From Megasphaera sp. MJR8396C (GTDB lineage Bacteria; Bacillota; Negativicutes; Veillonellales; Megasphaeraceae): 64,000 bases of DNA. The stretch covers positions 1 through 64,000 of the forward strand of contig NZ_KQ958210.1 of assembly GCF_001546855.1 (NCBI RefSeq). The letters are read 5' to 3'. The notes beneath the pieces are model-generated. The model did not search any database and was not told the origin of the DNA. It saw only the letters and a program-made list of their open reading frames with translations. The position numbers and the translations under genes were made by a program. This document shows positions 44,501 to 53,207 of this stretch, one piece after another; position 1 is the stretch's first letter, and every line of letters begins with the position of its first letter.

Positions 44501-45012
44501 AAGCTACGCCGACGGCAGCCGTTGCTCAGTTCGCCGCAGCTGGTAAGAAGACCCGTAAGAAAGACCTCGGCATGATGCAGGCTCAGTACGGCTACATCTA
44601 CGTCGCACAGGTCGCTATGGGCGCCGATAAGAACCAGTTCATGAAAGCCCTCAAAGAAGCTGAAGAATACGATGGCCCGTCCCTCATCATCGGTTATGCA
44701 CCGTGCATCAACCACGGCCTCAAGATCGGTCAGGGTCAGAGCCAGCTCGAAGAAAAACGTGCTGTCGATGCAGGTTACTGGCATCTCTGGCGCTACAATC
44801 CGGAATTGAAGAAACAGGGTAAGAATCCGTTCATCCTCGATTCCAAGCCGCCGAAAGATAACTTCCGCGAATTCCTCATGGGCGAAACTCGCTTCTCGTC
44901 CTTGCAGCGCACCTTCCCGGAAATTGCCGAAGCTCTCTTTGAAAAGACCGAAGAAGACGCTAAGGATCGTTATGAAGGCTATGTACGCTTAGAAAAAGCA
45001 TACGATAAGTAA
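41503..45012 (+). CDS. nifJ: Pyruvate:ferredoxin (flavodoxin) oxidoreductase
   Basis: This homodimeric enzyme splits pyruvate to acetyl-CoA and CO2 with ferredoxin as acceptor, the central reaction of lactate and serine fermentation. The 1169 residues follow the family order: the PYR-type domain starts AAAHIAYAFTELASIFPITPSSPM, and a ferredoxin-like insert has two 4Fe-4S motifs (CIGCNQCSFVCP and CLGCGSCTHVCP, about residues 687-760). A further Cys pair is CAGCAETPYC (about 808), and the TPP domain has GGDGWAYDIGYGGLDHV (about 958). ATG 41503 has an AAAGGGGA SD; an in-frame ATG at 41476 lacks one. Codon use is strongly biased, consistent with high expression. Confidence 0.97.
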   Translation: MTQKVFKTMDGNEAAAHIAYAFTELASIFPITPSSPMAEHVDEWAAHGRKNLFGATVQVQEMQSEKGAVGAMHGALNTGALTTTFTSSQGMMIMLSNMFKISSELLPGVFHVASRTVATNGYTIFAGHDDAMAMRGTGISMMCESSVQEIMDLAAVVHATAITCRIPIINFFDGFRTSHEIQKIEVIPYEKLRPMLDMDAVREFRKRGMNPDNPEAISFCEPAEVFMQHRESLNKFYDRVPEVAEGYMKQISEITGREYHLFNYTGAPDAELVLVAMGSGAQTIEETVKLLVEKGEKVGCINVHMFRPWSEKHFLAAVPDTVKKIAVLDRTKETGANGEPLYHSVAASFAAADVAPKVYHGRYGIASKEFLPGDVVAAFDNLKAFEPKNDFTLSIVDDVTHKSLPRVQNVDTAGEGLKACKFWGFGSDGTVGANKSAIKIIGDNTDMYAQAYFAYDSKKSGGVTVSHLRFGDTPIKMPYLINDADFIACHRQSYTHGFDLLRGIKKGGTFLLNTVWKPEELDEKLPAKIKRSIARNDVQFYIIDAVGIAQKIGLGGRINMIMQSAFFKLADVIPLDLAISKLKESVVESYGKKGQNIVDMNNEAIDQGLSAIVKVNVPAAWADAVDEPVDMSKHTQFFRDFSIPVNALEGDDLPVSAYDGFEDGRWPTGTAAEEKRGVAMFVPSWDAEKCIGCNQCSFVCPHAAIRPFLMTPEEAAKAPKGYQDKEIKAAPEYKYNIVVSVMDCLGCGSCTHVCPKQALTMKPFDEEEYRADLWDYVINLPIKPNPMDKNTVIGSQFEQPLLEFTGACAGCAETPYCKVITQLYGDRMIIANAHGCSSVWGGSAPDCGYTKNEQGHGPAWSTSLFEDNAEYGFGMMLAEKTERKLLAQYVDAAMEVASPELQAALKEWKDNMAKSEGTRERSDKVIALLEAEKDGKPELEQVYDMKQFLVKRSQWIFGGDGWAYDIGYGGLDHVLAQGEDINVLVFDTEVYSNTGGQASKATPTAAVAQFAAAGKKTRKKDLGMMQAQYGYIYVAQVAMGADKNQFMKALKEAEEYDGPSLIIGYAPCINHGLKIGQGQSQLEEKRAVDAGYWHLWRYNPELKKQGKNPFILDSKPPKDNFREFLMGETRFSSLQRTFPEIAEALFEKTEEDAKDRYEGYVRLEKAYDK

Positions 45013-45053
45013 GATTTGACTGTTAGGCGGGGCTGTCCCGGGAGGACGGCCTC

Positions 45054-45100
45054 ATGAAAAAAACGGACTACCATAGGTATCTATGGCAGTCCGTTTTTTT
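45054..45100 (+). terminator. Terminator after pyruvate:ferredoxin oxidoreductase
   Basis: AACGGACT-A-CCATAG and CTATGG-C-AGTCCGTT form a hairpin flanked by A-runs and seven Ts. Confidence 0.92.
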
Positions 45101-45422
45101 GTATGCTATCAGAAATAAGAGTCCTGCGGCCTGGCGACTCACAGGCTATTTATTGACCCCATAAGATTTGGCAGAGGAGGGGACTTGTCGGTCACCAAGG
45201 CTCCTGGGCGGCCGTGTATCGATGTAGGGCGATTGGGAGGCTGGTGGTGACCGAAACGTCTATCAGGACGGAAATGGGCCTTGATCGTCGCTGTAAAGGC
45301 TTTTTATCCCTTGAGACTTTATGTTGCCCGGAGATGTATATCGAAGCAGAGCCGCCTTTTTTCGTCATCAGAAGACATCCTGTACGCCCTCGGCCTTCTT
45401 TTGGAGGAACGGGGATAAACGT
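45101..45422. other. Unassigned intergenic region with a long imperfect inverted repeat
   Basis: About 320 bases without a convincing gene. CGGTCACC...GGCTCC and GGAGGCT...GGTGACCG (45188-45250) can form a long imperfect hairpin. A GGAGGGG motif precedes a TTG-started 21-codon frame (45187-45252) ending Trp-Trp-stop, which overlaps the whole hairpin. No promoter is seen upstream. It might be a regulatory RNA, a leader whose gene has been lost, or chance. Confidence 0.35.
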
Positions 45423-45473
45423 AACAAAGACTCGGAGTTCACGAATCTTTTTCGTGAACTCCGAGTCTTTGTT
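45423..45473. terminator. Terminator after the LysR gene (bidirectional)
   Basis: A perfect 23-bp inverted repeat with a 5-base loop, flanked by T-rich sequence, lies just downstream of the minus-strand lysR gene. Being symmetrical it could also stop plus-strand transcripts. Confidence 0.9.
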
Positions 45474-45488
45474 TTTGTCCGGATAGCC

Positions 45489-46409
45489 TTACTCGCGGCC
45501 CGTAAGCAGTCCCGACAGGATGTCGATGTACAGGAGGGCTTCCGGCGGCAGGGATTCCTCTTTTATCTTGATCCAGCCGACGGTCATCGTATCTAAGGGA
45601 TTGGCAATGGGAATGGCCGTAATGTGGCGGCCGATGATGGCTGGGGCGATATGGCCCGTGCCGATGGTGTAGGCATCGGTAGCGCGGATGACGCTGAACA
45701 GCGTCGACCGGTCGGTGACGTAGATACTTTGACGGCTCGATGGGTCCGACAGGAGCAGCTCTTCGGAAAACTGCGAGCGGTCGTGACCTTGTTCGAAGCG
45801 GACGCAGGGGTAGTCCTTCAGCTTACTGGGAGCGATGCTTTGACTCTCTGCCAGGGGATGGTCCAGGCGGACGTAGAGACAGGGCGTGAAGGTGCAGAGA
45901 GACGTAAATTCCAGCTTGTTTTTTTGGAACAGGTCCTGCAAAAAATTTTCGTTCATGTGCGATAAAAAGAGGATGCCCAGTTGACTTTCGCGGGTGACGA
46001 CGTCGTGGATGACCTGCGATGTCCGCCCCTCACGCAGGGTGAAGGTGTAAGCCGATGTCGGAGAAATACGCTGCAGGGCATGGATGAAGGCTTCGTCGGC
46101 AAAGGGGTAGTGCTGGGATGAAATGGTCAGGGTATGCGAGGCTTCCTGGCCGATTTCAGGGTGAAAATGGTCATGCATTTCGTCGGCATGAGTCAAGATG
46201 TGGTCGGCATAGTGCAAGAACTCTAATCCGGCGGACGTGAAGGTGATGCCGTGACGGTTTCGCTTGACCAGGGTTAGGGCAAATTCCGTTTCCAAATCTT
46301 TGATAGCCGCACTGAGACTGGGCTGAGCGATGTTCAGGGCTTGGGCGGCGGCGGAAATGGAATTGTGCTTAGATAACTCGAGGATATAACGTAATTGTTG
46401 TAAAGTCAT
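45489..46409 (-). CDS. LysR-family transcriptional regulator
   Basis: The 306-residue protein has the N-terminal helix-turn-helix (MTLQQLRYILELSKHNSIS, with AAQALNIAQPSLSAAIKDLE) and a type 2 periplasmic-binding-like effector domain. It is divergent from an amino acid permease gene 600 bases away, its most likely target. The ligand is unknown. It ends 16 bases before a strong terminator. Confidence 0.9.
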   Translation of the reverse strand: MTLQQLRYILELSKHNSISAAAQALNIAQPSLSAAIKDLETEFALTLVKRNRHGITFTSAGLEFLHYADHILTHADEMHDHFHPEIGQEASHTLTISSQHYPFADEAFIHALQRISPTSAYTFTLREGRTSQVIHDVVTRESQLGILFLSHMNENFLQDLFQKNKLEFTSLCTFTPCLYVRLDHPLAESQSIAPSKLKDYPCVRFEQGHDRSQFSEELLLSDPSSRQSIYVTDRSTLFSVIRATDAYTIGTGHIAPAIIGRHITAIPIANPLDTMTVGWIKIKEESLPPEALLYIDILSGLLTGRE

Positions 46410-47007
46410 AGTAAAACCACCTCAAATATAAACCGTACCTATAGAGACGCCCTTATTGTCTTTATTGTATCAAAATAAGCAAAGTTGGGAAAGTTATGAT
46501 TTTTTGACACAGTAAAGAAAGTTTTAAAATGAAAATTTTGATCTCGAAACAGCAAAAATGAAAAAAGAAAAATCCCACTTAAAAATTTAAATTATAAAGA
46601 AAAGTTAACCAAATTTGGCTTTTTGAAAAAGACAAATGTTCGTGAAATTTGGCCTACAGTGATAATGATTCATTTTTAAATCCGATATATTTCCTGTTTG
46701 CCTGACAAAAAAGTAAGGAATAACGACCTATTCCATAGATAAATACTATGAATGCAAATTGCACAATGAATATTTTACAGCCAATACCTTTCATGATATA
46801 CTTTAACCATAGAATAGAACGTTTAAGTAAAAGGTAAAACCCCGACGTGTACATTAAAATTTACGGTTTTAAGAAAAATGATAAAAAACGACATAGGTAA
46901 AAAGTATATACACTGAAGTTGAGAAAGGAGAGCCGCATCAGGGGATAAAATGTAAGTGTCGAGGGGACATCATTCATTCAATCTATTCACCATAGGAGGT
47001 CTTTGAT
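46410..47007. other. AT-rich divergent control region between lysR and the permease
   Basis: This 598-base gap is far richer in A/T than its flanks. AAATTTGGC occurs twice in direct orientation (46611-46619 and 46645-46653), 34 bases apart, near a GATAAT -10-like box (46663-46668). These could be regulator sites. A 66-codon minus-strand frame (46654-46854) has no SD and biased AT-rich composition, and I do not call it. No tRNA or other RNA gene is recognisable. Confidence 0.4.
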
Positions 47008-48303
47008 ATGAATTCATCAGCAGCACTGGCCCGCCAAGCGGGAATGACAGATGCACAATGGAAAGCAGCCGTCAAGTTCGACAGTACGGACTGGGGCTGG
47101 ATTATTATGAGTATCGGCATGGCTATCGGTGCCGGTATCGTGTTCTTACCGGTTCAGGTCGGCTTAGTCGGCGTATGGGTCTACTTATTCTCCGCTATCA
47201 TCGCTTACCCTGCCATTTATCTTCTGCAGCGCTTGTTCATCAATACCCTGGCCGATTCGCCGCGGTGTGAAGACTATCCCAGCGTTATCAGCGGTTACCT
47301 CGGTAAAAACTGGGGCTTCCTGCTGGGCATCCTTTACTTCCTCAGTATTCTCATCTGTGTTTTCATGTATTCGACGGCACTGACTAATGACAGTGCATCC
47401 TTCCTCTATTCCTTCGGCGTCACCGATACGCTCCTGTCCGACAACCCCTTCTATGGACTGGCTATCATCTGTGCCATGGTCGTTCTCGCGTCTCGCGGCG
47501 AACAGCTCTTGTTCCGGATTTCGACGCTGATGGTCCTGACGAAATTGTTAGTCGTCATCTGCTTGGGCGGCATCATGATCCAGCACTGGAACATCGCCAA
47601 TATCGGTGTATTCCCCGATTTAGGCTACCTCGTGAAAAACACGATTGCCATGCTGCCTGTAACCTTGACCTCGATCCTGTTTATCCCCAGCATCAGCCCC
47701 ATGGTCATTTCTTACCGCTCTCATAACAAATCGATCCACGTCGCTCGCTACAAAGCCATGCGGGCTATGAAAATCGCTTTCTCGGTCTTGTTCATTACGA
47801 TCTTCTCGTATGCGATGTCCTTTAACCTGGCACTCGGCCACGACCAAGCCGTTCTCGCTTATTCCCAGAACATTTCTGCCTTGGCCATCGTCGCCAGAGG
47901 TTTTGACGGCAGCGCTGTTAAAATCTTCAGCCTGGTACTCAACGTATTCGCCGTTATGACTGCTTTCTTCAGCGTTTTCCTCGGCTTCCGCGAAGCCTGC
48001 CAGGGTATCGCCATGAACATCCTGCACCGCTTCATGCCGGAAGACAAGATCAATAAGAAAATGGTCAGCTTCGGCATCCTCATCTTCGCCGTTGCCGTTG
48101 CCTGGGGCGCTATCGTCCTCAATGCACCGGTCTTGAAGCTCCTGACCCTCCTCGGTCCGATCTTCGGTATCATCGCCTGCCTTATCCCGGCGTACTTGGT
48201 CTACAAAGTCAATGCCCTTCACAAATACAAGGGAATTTCGCTGGTCCTCATCGTCTTCGCCGGTATCCTCTTGATCATCTCGCCGATCATCGCCATGATG
48301 TAA
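47008..48303 (+). CDS. Hydroxy/aromatic amino acid permease (HAAAP family)
   Basis: The 431-residue protein has eleven or so membrane segments, beginning with DWGWIIMSIGMAIGAGIVFLP (in two parts, about residues 30-50), the unwound-TM1 motif of this family. Members (SdaC, DlsT/YhaO, TdcC, TyrP) import serine, threonine or aromatic amino acids with protons. Overall the sequence is closer to the serine/threonine branch, which would suit the sdaAB/sdaAA genes in this window; an aromatic substrate would suit the neighbouring trp operon. The SD is TAGGAGG. The divergent LysR gene is the likely regulator. Confidence 0.85.
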   Translation: MNSSAALARQAGMTDAQWKAAVKFDSTDWGWIIMSIGMAIGAGIVFLPVQVGLVGVWVYLFSAIIAYPAIYLLQRLFINTLADSPRCEDYPSVISGYLGKNWGFLLGILYFLSILICVFMYSTALTNDSASFLYSFGVTDTLLSDNPFYGLAIICAMVVLASRGEQLLFRISTLMVLTKLLVVICLGGIMIQHWNIANIGVFPDLGYLVKNTIAMLPVTLTSILFIPSISPMVISYRSHNKSIHVARYKAMRAMKIAFSVLFITIFSYAMSFNLALGHDQAVLAYSQNISALAIVARGFDGSAVKIFSLVLNVFAVMTAFFSVFLGFREACQGIAMNILHRFMPEDKINKKMVSFGILIFAVAVAWGAIVLNAPVLKLLTLLGPIFGIIACLIPAYLVYKVNALHKYKGISLVLIVFAGILLIISPIIAMM

Positions 48304-48381
48304 GACGAAACTTTCTCAACAAAAAAGTCTGTGCTTAAAAGTAAGTAAAACGATTATCTTAAAAATTATACAAAAACTACC

Positions 48382-48410
48382 TTGACAGTTTAAATCATGC
48401 GGTGTATCAT
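48382..48410 (+). promoter_or_regulatory. Promoter of the trp operon
   Basis: TTGACA (48382-48387), a 17-base spacer and TATCAT (48405-48410) place the start near 48417, directly ahead of the T-box leader. Confidence 0.85.
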
Positions 48411-48417
48411 ACAAACA

Positions 48418-48709
48418 TCAATTGAACATCGTCCATGAAACCATTGAGGCGGAAGTAAAAACGATGACGTGCACGTACAGAGAGCCGGGGGGCTGAGAGC
48501 CGGCCGACGCAGCTCGTTAAATGGACCGCTGAGGGCGCAGTCAAAGGCCGCAAGGCTGAGTATCCTGCGACGTGTTGGTATACGTCAGTTACCGGGAATA
48601 TGTTGGTATTCCGTCGAGAGTAGGGATCAAACCCTAAAACAAGGTGGCACCGCGGAACTTAAATCCGTCCTTGACAAATCGTATTGTCATGGACGGATTA
48701 TTTTTTTTT
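48418..48709 (+). promoter_or_regulatory. T-box riboswitch, tryptophan type
   Basis: The roughly 290-base leader has the T-box hallmarks: an early AGAGAG motif (48479-48484), a long stem I, the conserved T-box sequence AAGGTGGCACCGCGG (48641-48655), and a terminator. The probable specifier loop contains TGG (48522-48524, in AAATGGACC), matching tRNA-Trp and the downstream genes. Uncharged tRNA should pair with both specifier and T-box sequence and favour the antiterminator. Confidence 0.9.
48662..48709 (+). terminator. T-box terminator
   Basis: AATCCGTCC...TGACAA and TTGTCA...GGACGGATT form a strong hairpin followed by nine Ts. The 5' arm directly follows the T-box sequence, allowing the usual antiterminator alternative. 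Confidence 0.92.
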
Positions 48710-48720
48710 AGGAGGTTTGT

Positions 48721-50190
48721 ATGGAAACGCTCAGCTTAGAACAGGTAAAAGCCTACCAGGATCAATATAAGGTCGTTCCTGTCGGCGTCAGCTTGTATGC
48801 CGACAGTTGTACGCCCATTGAAGTCTTGCGAACGGTCAAGCATATCAGCTCTCACTGCTATATCTTGGAAAGTATGGAAGACTCCCAGCGTTGGGGCCGA
48901 TACACCTTCATCGGCTACGATCCGCAGATGGGAATTTTCTGCAAAGACGGGACGGTTACTCTCAAAACCGGCGCTGAAGTTAAAATCCATACGGATCATC
49001 CGGAACAACTCATTTCCCAGATTTTAGCCGACAACAAGGCGCCCCGCCTTGAAGACTTACCGCCCTTTACGGGCGGGTTGGTAGGCTACTTCTCGTACGA
49101 CTTCATTAAATATGCCGAACCGTCCCTGAAACTCAACGCCGCCGATGACGATGGCTTTAACGATTTCGACCTCATGCTCTTTGACAAGGTCATCGTCTTC
49201 GACAATTTAAAGCAGCAGATGTACCTCATCGTCAACGTCCGCCTCGATGGGGTAGAAGAAAACTATCATCGGGCTATGTTGGAATTACAGCGCATGGAAG
49301 ATTTGATCCGCTATGGCGAAAAGGCACCGGCTCAGCCCCTCCAGTTAAAAAGCGATTTCAAGCCCCTCTTTAATGAACAGGAATACTGTGAAATGGTTGA
49401 AAAGGGGAAACATTACATCCGCGAAGGGGATATCTTTCAAGTCGTCTTAGCCAATCGCCTTCAGGCTGAGGCCGAAGGCAGCCTCCTCGATACGTACCGC
49501 GTGCTGCGGACGATCAACCCGTCGCCGTACATGTTCTTCTTCTCCGGAGACGATATCGAATTGGCCGGTTCTTCACCGGAAACGCTGATCCGCCTCGAAG
49601 GGCGGGACCTCTTCACCTTTCCGTTGGCAGGCTCGCGGCCGCGGGGAAAGACGGTGGAAGAAGATCACCAGTTGGAAGATGAACTCCTTCACAATACGAA
49701 GGAACTGGCCGAGCACAATATGCTCGTCGACTTAGGCCGAAACGACTTGGGACGCATCAGCGAATTTGGCAGCGTTCACGTCGAACGCTATCTCAACGTC
49801 CTGCGCTTTTCCCACATCATGCATATCGGTTCCACCGTACACAGTACGATCCGGGAAGATAAGACGGCCGTCGATGCCATTGCCGCCGCTTTGCCGGCCG
49901 GCACCTTGTCCGGGGCTCCTAAGATCCGGGCCTGTGAAATCATCGACGAATTGGAAGGCCACAAGCGCGGCGTTTACGGCGGCGCCATCGGCTACATCGA
50001 TTTTACCGGCAATATGGATTGCTGCATCGGCATCCGCCTGGCCTATAAGAAAGGAAATCACGTCTTCGCCTGCTCCGGTGCCGGCATCGTCGCCGACAGC
50101 GTACCGCAGCAGGAACACCAGGAATGCCTGAATAAAGCCAAGGCCGTCGTCATCGCCTTGAAGCGGGCCAATGGAGGGATTGACAAATGA
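48721..50190 (+). CDS. trpE: Anthranilate synthase component I
   Basis: TrpE converts chorismate and ammonia to anthranilate with TrpG supplying ammonia. The 489-residue protein has the chorismate-binding domain with NPSPYMFF (about residues 261-268), the SSPETLIRLEGR stretch (about 280) and ALPAGTLSGAPK (about 390-401). The LESMED motif near the N-terminus (about 42-47) corresponds to the conserved feedback (LLES) site. TAGGAGG precedes the ATG. It overlaps trpG by 4 bases. Confidence 0.96.
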   Translation: METLSLEQVKAYQDQYKVVPVGVSLYADSCTPIEVLRTVKHISSHCYILESMEDSQRWGRYTFIGYDPQMGIFCKDGTVTLKTGAEVKIHTDHPEQLISQILADNKAPRLEDLPPFTGGLVGYFSYDFIKYAEPSLKLNAADDDGFNDFDLMLFDKVIVFDNLKQQMYLIVNVRLDGVEENYHRAMLELQRMEDLIRYGEKAPAQPLQLKSDFKPLFNEQEYCEMVEKGKHYIREGDIFQVVLANRLQAEAEGSLLDTYRVLRTINPSPYMFFFSGDDIELAGSSPETLIRLEGRDLFTFPLAGSRPRGKTVEEDHQLEDELLHNTKELAEHNMLVDLGRNDLGRISEFGSVHVERYLNVLRFSHIMHIGSTVHSTIREDKTAVDAIAAALPAGTLSGAPKIRACEIIDELEGHKRGVYGGAIGYIDFTGNMDCCIGIRLAYKKGNHVFACSGAGIVADSVPQQEHQECLNKAKAVVIALKRANGGIDK

Positions 50191-50753
50191 TTGTACTCAT
50201 CGATAATTACGACAGTTTTTCCTATAATCTCTACCAGCTCATCGGGCAGCTGAATCCGGACATTAAGGTCATCCGCAACGATGAAATGACGGTGGAAAGC
50301 CTCGAAGCCTTGCATCCGGATCACCTGATCATTTCGCCGGGACCGGGCCGGCCGTCGGAAGCCGGAATTTGCGAACAGGCCATCCGTTATTTTGAAGGAA
50401 AAGTTCCTATCCTCGGCGTCTGCCTGGGCCATCAGGCCATTTGTGAAGTCTACGGCGGTACCATTACCTACGCCAAGGAATTGATGCACGGCAAACAGTC
50501 CGTCGTCACCCTCGACCGGGACAATCCGCTCTTTAAGGGCCTTCCCGAAACGGTTGACGTCGGCCGCTACCATTCGCTGGCCCTGGACCCCGATACCCTG
50601 CCCGATGCGCTCCGCGTCCTGGCTCGGACCGATGACGGCGAAATCATGGCCGTCGCCCATAAAGACTATCCGATCTACGGCCTGCAGTTCCATCCGGAAT
50701 CGATACTGACGCCGACGGGACCGATGATGGTCGAAAATTTCTTGAAATTATAA
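50187..50753 (+). CDS. trpG: Anthranilate synthase component II (glutamine amidotransferase)
   Basis: The 188-residue class I glutamine amidotransferase releases ammonia for TrpE. The catalytic Cys lies in GVCLGHQAI (about residues 76-84), and the His-Glu pair in [11 protein letters not shown] (about 168-178). The N-terminal [12 protein letters not shown] is typical. There is no fused phosphoribosyltransferase. It starts with an ATGA overlap with trpE. Confidence 0.96.
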   Translation: MIVLIDNYDSFSYNLYQLIGQLNPDIKVIRNDEMTVESLEALHPDHLIISPGPGRPSEAGICEQAIRYFEGKVPILGVCLGHQAICEVYGGTITYAKELMHGKQSVVTLDRDNPLFKGLPETVDVGRYHSLALDPDTLPDALRVLARTDDGEIMAVAHKDYPIYGLQFHPESILTPTGPMMVENFLKL

Positions 50754-50784
50754 TAGACAGACTGCTTACGAGGAGGTAACGACG

Positions 50785-51807
50785 ATGATTAAAGATGCGA
50801 TTATTAAGATTGTAAATAAAGGTGATTTGACCTATGACGAAGCCAAGACGGTCATGCTGGAAATCATGAACGGCCAGACGACGCCGACCCAGAATGCCGC
50901 TTTTTTGGCAGCCCTTTCGACAAAGAGCACCAAAGCCGAAACGATCGATGAAATCTCAGGCTGTGCCGAAGCCATGCGCTCCATGGCGACACCCGTTCCT
51001 CATCCGGGCATGGAGGTCCTGGAAGTCGTAGGGACCGGCGGTGACGGCGCTCATTCCTTCAATATCTCGACGACGTCGGCCATGGTCATCGCCTCGGCCG
51101 GCGTGAAAGTAGCCAAGCACGGTAACCGCGCTGCTTCGTCCCTGTGCGGTACGGCAGACTGCCTGGAAACACTGGGCGTCAATATCGAACAGGATCCGAA
51201 ATTGGCCCTTAAAATGTTAGAAGAAACGAACTTCTGCTTCCTCTTTGCCCAGAAATATCACGCCGCCATGAAATATATCGGACCCATTCGCAAGGAACTG
51301 GGCTTCCGGACGGTATTCAACATCCTCGGCCCTTTGACCAGCCCGGCGAAGCCGACCATGATTCTCCTCGGTGTCTACGATGAATACTTGGTTGAACCCC
51401 TGGCCAAAGTCCTGTCGACGCTCGGCGTCAAACGCGGCGTCGTCGCCTATGGCCAGGAAAAACTCGACGAAATTTCGCCGAACGGACCGACGACGATTTG
51501 TGAACTCCGCGACGGCTATTATCGGACCTCCATCCTGCGTCCGGAAGACTTCGGCATGGTACCGGGGACAAAAGAAGACCTCGTCGGCGGCACGCCGGAA
51601 GAAAATGCCGACATCACGCGAGGCATCCTGAACGGTAAGGTTCAGGGACCTAAACGAAACGCCGTTCTCTTAAACGCCGGGACCGCTTTGTTCATTGCCG
51701 GAAAAGCTGATTCCATCGGCGACGGTATTAAGATGGCAGCCGACCTCATCGACAGCGGCAAGGCCATGGAAACACTGAACCGCTGCATTGCCGTCAGCAA
51801 CGCGTAA
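50785..51807 (+). CDS. trpD: Anthranilate phosphoribosyltransferase
   Basis: TrpD joins anthranilate to PRPP. The 340-residue protein has the PRPP loop [16 protein letters not shown] (about residues 79-94), KHGNRAASS (about 111-119) and the GPLTSPAKP region (about 182). The SD is GAGGAGG, and the gene lies 31 bases after trpG. Confidence 0.96.
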   Translation: MIKDAIIKIVNKGDLTYDEAKTVMLEIMNGQTTPTQNAAFLAALSTKSTKAETIDEISGCAEAMRSMATPVPHPGMEVLEVVGTGGDGAHSFNISTTSAMVIASAGVKVAKHGNRAASSLCGTADCLETLGVNIEQDPKLALKMLEETNFCFLFAQKYHAAMKYIGPIRKELGFRTVFNILGPLTSPAKPTMILLGVYDEYLVEPLAKVLSTLGVKRGVVAYGQEKLDEISPNGPTTICELRDGYYRTSILRPEDFGMVPGTKEDLVGGTPEENADITRGILNGKVQGPKRNAVLLNAGTALFIAGKADSIGDGIKMAADLIDSGKAMETLNRCIAVSNA

Positions 51808-51819
51808 GAAGGTGGACCC

Positions 51820-52608
51820 ATGATACTCGACGATTTAACGGCGGCAGTGGCGAAACGGCTCGTCGAAGATAAGGAACGGGTTTCCATATCGGACATGAAA
51901 GAGCGAGCCCTGGCTGCGCCGAAAAAAGAAGATTTCCCTTTTGAAAAGAACCTCAAACAACCGGGCCTTTCCTTTATCTGCGAAGTAAAGAAAGCATCGC
52001 CGTCTAAAGGCCTGATTGCTCCGGATTTTCCCTATGTGGCCATTGCCAAGGAATATGAACAGGCCGGTGCGGCTGCCATTTCCGTCTTGACCGAGCGGGA
52101 TTACTTCTTAGGGAGTCCCCAGTATTTACAGGACATTGCAGCGGCTGTTACGACGCCGGTCCTGCGTAAGGATTTCATCATCGATGAATATCAGATCTAT
52201 GAAGCTAGGGCCATCGGCGCTTCGGCCATCCTGTTGATCTGCGCCATCCTCGATGATGCGCAATTGAAACGATTCTTTGAACTGGCCGATTCCTTGGGGC
52301 TCTCGGCACTGGTCGAAGCTCACGATGAAACGGAGGTCCTTCGGGCCATCAAGGTCGGCGCCCGTATCATCGGCGTCAACAACCGGAATTTAAAGGATTT
52401 TACGGTCTCCCTCGATACCAGCTTTCGCCTGCGTACCCTCGTTCCCGAAGACATCCTCTTTGTGGCTGAAAGCGGCATCAAGACGAGCGATCATACGCAG
52501 AGCCTCTATGATCATGGCGCCGACGCCGTCCTGATCGGCGAGACGCTGATGCGCAGCCCCGACAAGAAGGCGGCCCTGGAAGCCCTGGCTGCCGGAACTC
52601 GTGGTTAA
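51820..52608 (+). CDS. trpC: Indole-3-glycerol phosphate synthase
   Basis: TrpC closes the indole ring. The 262-residue TIM-barrel protein has EVKKASPSKG (about residues 51-60), the RKDFIIDEYQ stretch (about 115-124), VGVNNRNL equivalent (GVNNRNLKDF, about 185-194) and AESGIKT (about 216). It is separate from trpF, unlike the fused enteric form. It overlaps trpF by 8 bases. Confidence 0.96.
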   Translation: MILDDLTAAVAKRLVEDKERVSISDMKERALAAPKKEDFPFEKNLKQPGLSFICEVKKASPSKGLIAPDFPYVAIAKEYEQAGAAAISVLTERDYFLGSPQYLQDIAAAVTTPVLRKDFIIDEYQIYEARAIGASAILLICAILDDAQLKRFFELADSLGLSALVEAHDETEVLRAIKVGARIIGVNNRNLKDFTVSLDTSFRLRTLVPEDILFVAESGIKTSDHTQSLYDHGADAVLIGETLMRSPDKKAALEALAAGTRG

Positions 52609-53203
52609 GGTAAAGTTCTGCGGCCTCAAGCGGCCTTGTGACATCGCCTGGGCCAATGAACTACATCCCGACTACGCGGGCTTCGTCTTTGCCGGGACGA
52701 AACGCCGCGTGTCTGACGAGACGGCAGCCGCCCTTCGACGCGAGTTGGATCCGTCGATACCGGCCGTCGGCGTCTTCGTCGACGACGAGCTGCCGCACAT
52801 GGCGTCGCTGGTAAAAAAAGGCGTCATCCAACTCATTCAGCTCCACGGACAGGAAGAAGACGCCCTTGTCCAGCAGCTTCAGACCGAGTTGGGCGTTCCC
52901 GTCATCAAGGCCTTTTCTATCGCCAATCAAGACGATATAAAACGGGCCTTGGAAAGCCGTGCTGACTACATCCTCCTCGATCAGGGGAAAGGCGGTACGG
53001 GGAAGGCCTTTGACTGGTCCTTATTAAAAGAAATCGACAGGCCGTATTTTTTAGCAGGCGGCCTTACGCCGCAAAATGCAGCCCAAGCGGCAAAACTCCG
53101 ACCCTACGCCCTCGATGTCAGCAGCGGCATCGAAACGGATGGGGTGAAAGATAGAGACAAGATGACATTATTTATGACCACACTAGGTGTTTACAGGAGG
53201 TAA
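52601..53203 (+). CDS. trpF: Phosphoribosylanthranilate isomerase
   Basis: TrpF performs the Amadori rearrangement before TrpC. The 200-residue protein begins [11 protein letters not shown] (catalytic Cys at about residue 7) and ends with the phosphate-binding [10 protein letters not shown] (about 149-158) and [13 protein letters not shown] (about 169-181). The start is GTG 52601 inside trpC. Confidence 0.95.
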   Translation: MVKVKFCGLKRPCDIAWANELHPDYAGFVFAGTKRRVSDETAAALRRELDPSIPAVGVFVDDELPHMASLVKKGVIQLIQLHGQEEDALVQQLQTELGVPVIKAFSIANQDDIKRALESRADYILLDQGKGGTGKAFDWSLLKEIDRPYFLAGGLTPQNAAQAAKLRPYALDVSSGIETDGVKDRDKMTLFMTTLGVYRR

Positions 53204-53207
53204 ACAG

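Noticed and set aside
43075-44784. Very long open frame (569 codons) antisense to the pyruvate:ferredoxin oxidoreductase gene
   Set aside because: It mirrors a strongly codon-biased gene, has no SD or promoter, and its translation has no recognisable domain. Long antisense frames are expected in highly expressed GC-rich genes.
45214-45486. 90-codon plus-strand frame between the oxidoreductase and lysR
   Set aside because: It runs through the 23-bp terminator at 45423-45473 and has no good SD.
46654-46854. 66-codon minus-strand hydrophobic frame in the lysR-permease gap
   Set aside because: No SD, very AT-rich, and its hydrophobicity follows from base composition.
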